Below are positions 58,701 through 64,000 of a stretch of 64,000 nt of DNA, in pieces (within the stretch, counting starts at the first letter, position 1; each line of letters opens with the position of its first letter). A model generated the notes under the pieces. It made no database searches, had not been told where the DNA came from, and saw nothing but the letters and a program-made list of their open reading frames with translations. A program made the translations under genes and the position numbers. The DNA is from Symsagittifera roscoffensis (taxonomy: Eukaryota > Xenacoelomorpha > Acoela > Convolutidae): positions 42,059,883 through 42,123,882 of the forward strand of contig NC_087069.1 in assembly GCF_963678635.1 (NCBI RefSeq), read 5' to 3'.

Positions 58701-59400
58701 ATTAATTGTGAATCAACAGACAGCGAAAGTGATACAAATTACACTATCTCAGTTAATATGATCACAGTCGAAAACGACTACGAACCCATTGTATACGAAC
58801 AACCCTTTAGTTCACACATTTACGTTAATCAATCGGAATTTCTTCAAGACTACTATACTAGACCTATAAGAAACGATGTACTAGTTGAACAAAATGTAAA
58901 TGAAATCAACACAGTAGTAAATAATGAAAAACAAGGCTCAAGTACAAATCACATTTACCAAAATATACAAAAAGAACAGCCAAATGAAAAAATTTGGACA
59001 ATCCCATTTCTCTTAGAAAGCCCAAAAAGTAATGTATTTCAACCACCTGATCTTGAAATAGATTTTTAAATTGATTTAGGAGCAGAATCAAATATTATTA
59101 ACATCAATACTTGGAAGGAAATCAAATCGTTACATCCAATCCTAACACCTATAAAGACAGCCAAGAAATTAGCAACAGCACAAGGCTCAACATTTGTAAA
59201 CTATGGAAAAATCCAAATTTTTCTTGCTCCCACTAGAACAATGGAACAAAATAAAATACTAAATAAAACATTTAAGCAAACATTTCACATTACAGACATA
59301 AAACACAACATCATTGGCATACTATTTATCACAATAAACATTTTAAATAGCAAACTTCATATAAAAGATAAATATACAAGAACAAAAACACATATTTAAC
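58700..59400 (+). pseudogene. Protease region of A-rich Gypsy element
   Basis: A linker segment (NDYEPIVYEQPFSSHIYVNQ) precedes IDLGAESNIININTW, the form of the retropepsin D-x-G-A motif here, followed by AKKLATAQGSTF and a HITDIKHNIIGI strand (the I-I/L-G motif). Spacing between the two elements, about 75 residues, matches retropepsins. Confidence 0.75.
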
Positions 59401-59829
59401 ATTCTTTCAAAGATTAAACAAACAACCACCATTTTTCTCCAAGTTTTATCCTATTTACAATCAGGAACGAAATTACCTGAAAACACTATCAGGAAATGTA
59501 TACAAATTTCAATCAAACAAGTCCACCAGTACGATAAAGACCAAAATAAACAACATCTCTTTATGTCAGACCTTGAATTTAAACCCATCCATAAATTTTT
59601 CCGAATAACTATTTCATCAATAAAGTATATGAAACATTCAAACTCAGATATTATTTCATTACACGTATATAACAATTCACCATACCAAATAACACTACCC
59701 TTAGGACTCTTATGATACTGTGATACAAATGAAGTAGCATATCGAGTCAATAATATACTGTACAAATACTAGATATATGTCAACCCACTATTCTTGATGA
59801 AGAATTATCAATAAACAACATAATAAGCA

Positions 59830-60870
59830 ACGAAAAAAAAACACTGACTACTTCACAAAAACACCATATTTTAAACCAACGTTTAAAATATCACATTATA
59901 CGGAAGAACAACAAAAGTTTCTAACAATGTTTAAATTTGAACATGCTCAAATAACACGAAAAGAATTCGACAAATTAGCCGAACTATAATTAAAATTTCC
60001 AACAGTTTATGCAACATCAAAAATCGATGTTGGAAAAATTAGTTCACCACTACATTTACCTTTAAAACCTGGCGCAGTTTTCAAAAAGCGAAGAGCAAGT
60101 AAAGTACCGATACATTTACAAGATAAAGTAAACAGACTACTTGACATTTTAGAACAATATGAAATTATATCACCAGTAAACAAAGAAGAACAACCAAACG
60201 GTAACACCTTTATCAACCCAGTTATCATCTTAGCTAAAGGAGAATCATTAAAAATTGTTCTAGATGCTAGATACCTCAATTCACTAATTGACGAATCCAA
60301 ATGTAATTGGCCCATTGAACCTATTCAAGTAATTCTAACAAAAAAAAAGATAAATATTTCACAACCGCAGATACGAATAGTGCATACAATCAAATTCCAC
60401 TAGATGAACAACCACATCACGACGATCAACACAGTTCGTTAATGGAAATCAACAATACGAATTCAATAGATTATTCTATGGAATTTCCATAGGACCAGCA
60501 GCTTTTTCAGCTTTTATGAGTAAAATTTTTAGACCACTTATACTCAAAAAACATGCAACCACATACTTAGATGATGTTCTCATGCAGTCACATACGAAAG
60601 ACGAAATGTTTATAACTTTAGAACAATATCATCAAATACTCAAAAATGAAAACATGAAAGCAGCCCCAGACAAATCACATTTTTTCCTAACACGCGTAAA
60701 ATTTCTTGGCCACATTATCGAAAGAAATACTATAACTCCCTTGAAATCACGGATACATGCAATTCAGAAACTTCATCCACCCACAAATAAAAAGAAAATC
60801 CAAGAATTCCTTGGAGTGTTAAATTTCTTAAGTAAACATGTATACAAAATGCAATTATACTAAAGACCTT
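59830..60870 (+). pseudogene. Reverse transcriptase of A-rich Gypsy element
   Basis: PLKPGAVFKKRRASKVPIHL and NPVIILAKGESLKIVLDARY (fingers), FTTADTNSAYNQIPLDEQ (palm Asp), FYGISIGPAAFSAFMSKIF (B motif), YLDD active site (60,563-60,574), ENMKAAPDKSHFF, FLGHIIERNTITPLKSRI and KKIQEFLGVLNFLSKHV (thumb). All major RT motifs are present in order. Confidence 0.92.
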
Positions 60871-60899
60871 TCTATAACCTCCTTAGACAGCAAAATAAC

Positions 60900-61700
60900 T
60901 TCGAATGGACTACCGAACATCAAACAAGATTCAAAGAAATTAAAAAATTGTTAACAGAACAAATATCGAATACAATCCCAGATCCAAATCAACCATTTTA
61001 CGCAATGTGCGATGCTTCAAATTTTGGCATCGGCGCAGCATTGCTACAATCACACAGTGGAACAAACAAAATGAATCTTATATCAGCAAATTCTCGCTTA
61101 TTTACACAAGCTGAACTACGACTCTCTACTCTCATGAGAAAATGCACAGCTATAATATACACACTTACCGAATATGAATTTCTAATACTTGGATCAAAAC
61201 ATCCAACAATTCTATTTACAGATCATAAACCTATAATATTTCTTTTTACACAGAAATCAAAGCCAAACCATAGAGTTTACAGATTTCAAATAATTATAAT
61301 GAAATTTGCAAACTTACATATAATTTGGACGGCAGGAAAAAATCTCGCACTACCAGATACATTAAGTAGAAATACACCACTTGAACTACTTACACGAAAA
61401 ACTACAGTTGAAATACCACAAAATATTAAATTTTATCTTGCAAAAAATGAAATATCACCAAGATTAGAATGCAAATACGCAGTAAAAACTGATATAGATC
61501 AGTCACAAATAAATAACTTACAATATTTTCCACTTTATTTAGATTGTCAAAATAACCACTATGAAGTAGATCTATTAGGTACATCCACATTCAAACCAAT
61601 TCCTTATTTACTTTGGATAAAAAGTAATACTCAACAAAAAACAATCAAACAACAACCACACAAAAAAGACACCTTTCCTTTGATAGAAAAAGTAAATTAA
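60900..61700 (+). pseudogene. RNase H of A-rich Gypsy element
   Basis: A 250-codon open segment. YAMCDASNFGIGAALLQ (first Asp), RECTAI-like Glu helix (MRKCTAIIYTLTEYEF), ILFTDHKPIIFLF (Asp) and IIWTAGKNLALPDTLSR (the D-x-L-S-R end). The order and length match Gypsy RNase H, with a tail towards integrase (PRLECKYAVKTDIDQS). Confidence 0.9.
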
Positions 61701-61829
61701 CTGACAAAATAAATTTATCAGGACCACCAACAAATGATTCAAAATACACAATAAATCAAGTTTATGATCTCCATGACCCACTCGACACAATTCCATTATC
61801 AAAATTAGAAGTTGAAAATATTTTTCCAC

Positions 61830-62560
61830 CACCAACAGAAAAAATTACACTACAGTTATTACAAAAAAATCAAAACCTTGATCCAGTAATTCGGCAACTC
61901 AAATCATGGCACAAATATAAAACGAAACCAACAAAAGCTGATACAACCATATTAGGAATTAAAACACTCCTCAGATACTTTAGAAAATACAATAATACAA
62001 CTATTAATGAAATTACAGACCTTTTAGAATATCAAACACCCGATTTTAAAGTACCCTGTCTCCCCCTCAGCATGATGCTGATAGCATTTAACATAACCTA
62101 TACACAACATACAAAAGGACACTCAGGATCATAAAAGACATATTCAAGTTCTACACAAAATTTTTACTTCCTAAATGCATCAATTTGGATTAAAGTATTC
62201 TGCAGCGTTTGCATAATATGTCAATTAGATAAACCTTATCCAAATCAAAAACAAATAGCAACAAAACAAGAAATTAAAGGACAAAGTCTATATTTCAATC
62301 ATAGAACTTCATTCGACACAAAAGGACCAATTTCCCCATCCTCCGAAGGAAATTCTTATATTATGGTAATTGATGATGCATTTAATACTACGTAGCACTC
62401 AACCCAGTACCACATTGTAATGCTTATTATGCATACACAACACTTTACGAACATTGGATAGCTAAATTCGGACTACCAGAAATACTAGTCACAGATAATG
62501 GAACAGAATTCCTTAACAACAAAACATATCTCATTATGCCACCTGTATAAAATTAAACAT
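61830..62560 (+). pseudogene. Integrase of A-rich Gypsy element, zinc and core domains
   Basis: NLDPVIRQLKSWHKYKTKPT and TLLRYFRKYNNTT precede the zinc-binding part (HTKGHSGS, CVCIICQLDKPYP-like). The core has FNHRTSFDTKGPISPSSEGN with the first catalytic Asp and EILVTDNGTEFLNN with the second. The A-rich coding style continues. Confidence 0.85.
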
Positions 62561-63545
62561 AGACCACGTACATCTCATGCACCTTGGACATCGTTCACTA
62601 CAAAAATATCTTAGATGCATCATTAATGGAAATGATACACGATACATTGAATGGTCAACAGATGTAAAATTATTCCCATTATCCTATAATTCACAAATCG
62701 CAACAACTTTTGGAATGTCACCATACGAAATGGTTTTCAATCAAAAGCCACGAAAACCAATCATGTTTACAGCAAACGCTCATAAAAATGCACAAGGTTA
62801 TTGTCAACCAAACAAAGATTCAATTTGTTATAACCTACCCTTACACACACATGATGAAGACCACTTTCATCATCCACAAATTTTGAAATTAGCTTCCGGT
62901 ACACATACCGAATGGATTTTAAAAATAGATAAAAAACTTAATGAAATCTACCAAAAAGTAACAAAGAAATTGTTATAAAAGCAAAATATAAATAACCAAA
63001 TTAATTCGCGCTTTATGCCAGCCACAGACTTAAAAATCGGAACATTTGTTTTAATACCTAATTTTAATACACAAGAAGGAATCTCCAAAAAATTACAACC
63101 AATTCGAAAAGACTCTACCAAATAATTGATAAACCAACTGAACTAACATACAAACTTACTGATTTAAATAAAAAAGAAATCGTTCAACACCGTAACAACT
63201 TATTACCTTATTACCCAAAAGAATACGCACTCCGCGAATTAACTCAATTATATTCTTTCACAGATTTACACATCGTTCAAAGTAACCCACAAATAGAACA
63301 GAATCAAAACGTTAATACCACAAAAAATACAAAAACAATTCAACAACAAGATGTAGACCCTCAACAATCAAACACATCAGAACCAAAAATACCTCAAAAA
63401 GAAAAAAAAATAGAAAACTAACAGAAAAAATCTTATCACAGGATCAACAACAAAAATCCGAACATAGAGAATCATCACGTCTTAGAAGTCAACCACGGAA
63501 AAACTATAAAACATTCATCCCACAGTCTAAAATATTAAAGAAAGT
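62560..63545 (+). pseudogene. Integrase C-terminus and pol tail of A-rich Gypsy element
   Basis: SLQKYLRCIINGNDTRYIEW and QIATTFGMSPYEMVFNQKPR are the region after the third catalytic residue. LKIGTFVLIPNFNTQEGISK and KLTDLNKKEIVQHRNNLLPY form the SH3-like tail. A Gln/Asn/Lys-rich end (PQIEQNQNVN) and a basic QPRKNYKTFIPQSKILKKV close the coding part near 63,565. Confidence 0.82.
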
Positions 63546-63565
63546 TGAATTTCAGAAACAACTTT

Positions 63566-64000
63566 AATTTAGGTTACCGCAATCATTCTTTTTAATCACT
63601 TTAAACCTTCACATTTCTGTAAAAACATGCTGAAAATAACATCGATCAATTCTAGTTCAAATTCACCCAATAGAAATTGTTCAAATTGTCACCTTTAGAT
63701 CTCTAACACAAACTCATTTAGCCGATAGAAATTAATCTCCAGGCATATCTATAACTATAACTTTACAACCTCCAGGTCAAAAATAAGTAACTTACTAAAA
63801 CTTGACAACTAAAATAAACACTACTTCAATATTATAACCCTCCCCCATCAGATTTTGCAAAAATCAACAATATTTTTCCATTTCAGACCTGAAAACTGCC
63901 CCAAACAAAAACGGCAAATTAGCCTAAAGTAAAAAAGACCTATGATCATTTGGCCTAAAGTACAAATATTCAAAGATACCTCCATTTATCAAACAAATGA
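63566..64000 (+). other. 3' non-coding part of A-rich Gypsy element, runs off window
   Basis: No gene. It contains C-rich strings (TATAACCCTCCCCC) and AGCCTAAAGTA/GGCCTAAAGTA repeated at about 63,922 and 63,952. No match to the candidate 5' LTR, so the 3' LTR begins beyond 64,000. Confidence 0.6.

Larger units (their letters stand above)
53331..64000 (+). mobile_element. A-rich Ty3/Gypsy LTR element fossil, 3' end outside window
   Basis: Gag with a CCHC zinc knuckle, protease, RT, RNase H and integrase follow one another from 55.0 to 63.5 kb on the plus strand. The coding strand is strongly A-rich (AAA, ACA, CAA codons), unlike the GC-richer giant Gypsy element. It is broken, with roughly fifteen to twenty disruptions. 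The 5' LTR is a candidate only and the 3' LTR is not in the window, so LTR divergence cannot be used to date it. The coding sequence is still easy to read, so it is probably younger than the BEL element. Confidence 0.85.

Noticed and set aside
58265-58705. 146-codon overlapping plus-strand gene
   Set aside because: Ile/Thr-rich echo of the Arg/Ser/Asn repeats in another frame.

Overview
This is animal nuclear DNA of the repeat-rich, AT-rich kind. No intact host gene is visible. The animal assignment rests on a BEL/Pao retroelement and Polinton capsid remnants, both typical of metazoan genomes, and on the lack of prokaryotic gene packing or operons. I cannot name the species.

Layout. 1-8.5 kb is AT-rich spacer with diverged repeat copies, a tandem pair near 5.45 and 6.91 kb, and a Tc1/mariner-type foldback MITE (6,035-6,769) flanked by TA. 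8.58-41.48 kb is one old BEL/Pao fossil whose two halves are pushed apart by a 25.3 kb LTR element at 13,781-39,110. A second, small insertion (40,696-41,313) with terminal inverted repeats, a 6 bp target duplication and a degraded tRNA-Leu(CAA)-like stretch lies in the BEL 3' LTR. 41.5-53.3 kb is AT-rich; it holds a decayed Polinton capsid pair on the minus strand (45.7-47.25 kb). 53.3 kb to the window end is a second, A-rich Ty3/Gypsy fossil whose 3' LTR must lie outside the window.

The most interesting object is the giant Ty3/Gypsy element. It has about 1 kb LTRs that differ by about 6% by eye, a 2.4 kb leader rich in a CCCTCCG motif, tandemly duplicated gag sequence, and a gag-protease-RT-RNase H-integrase region. 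Downstream of integrase lies about 10 kb of extra coding sequence: a macro domain of the TARG1/OARD1-like type, then a second block with a coiled coil, an SGNH (GDSL) hydrolase domain, a possible second SGNH-like segment, a basic Lys/Arg-rich segment and a large open segment (538 codons) of unknown family. A macro domain (ADP-ribose reader or eraser) plus an SGNH esterase carried as cargo by a Gypsy element is unusual and is the best candidate for an undescribed system.

Relative ages follow from nesting and LTR divergence: BEL/Pao (LTRs about 15% apart) is oldest, the giant Gypsy copy and the small insertion came later, and the gag duplication inside the giant element (about 12% apart) appears older than that element's own insertion here. 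All LTR and Polinton elements are broken and are treated as fossils.
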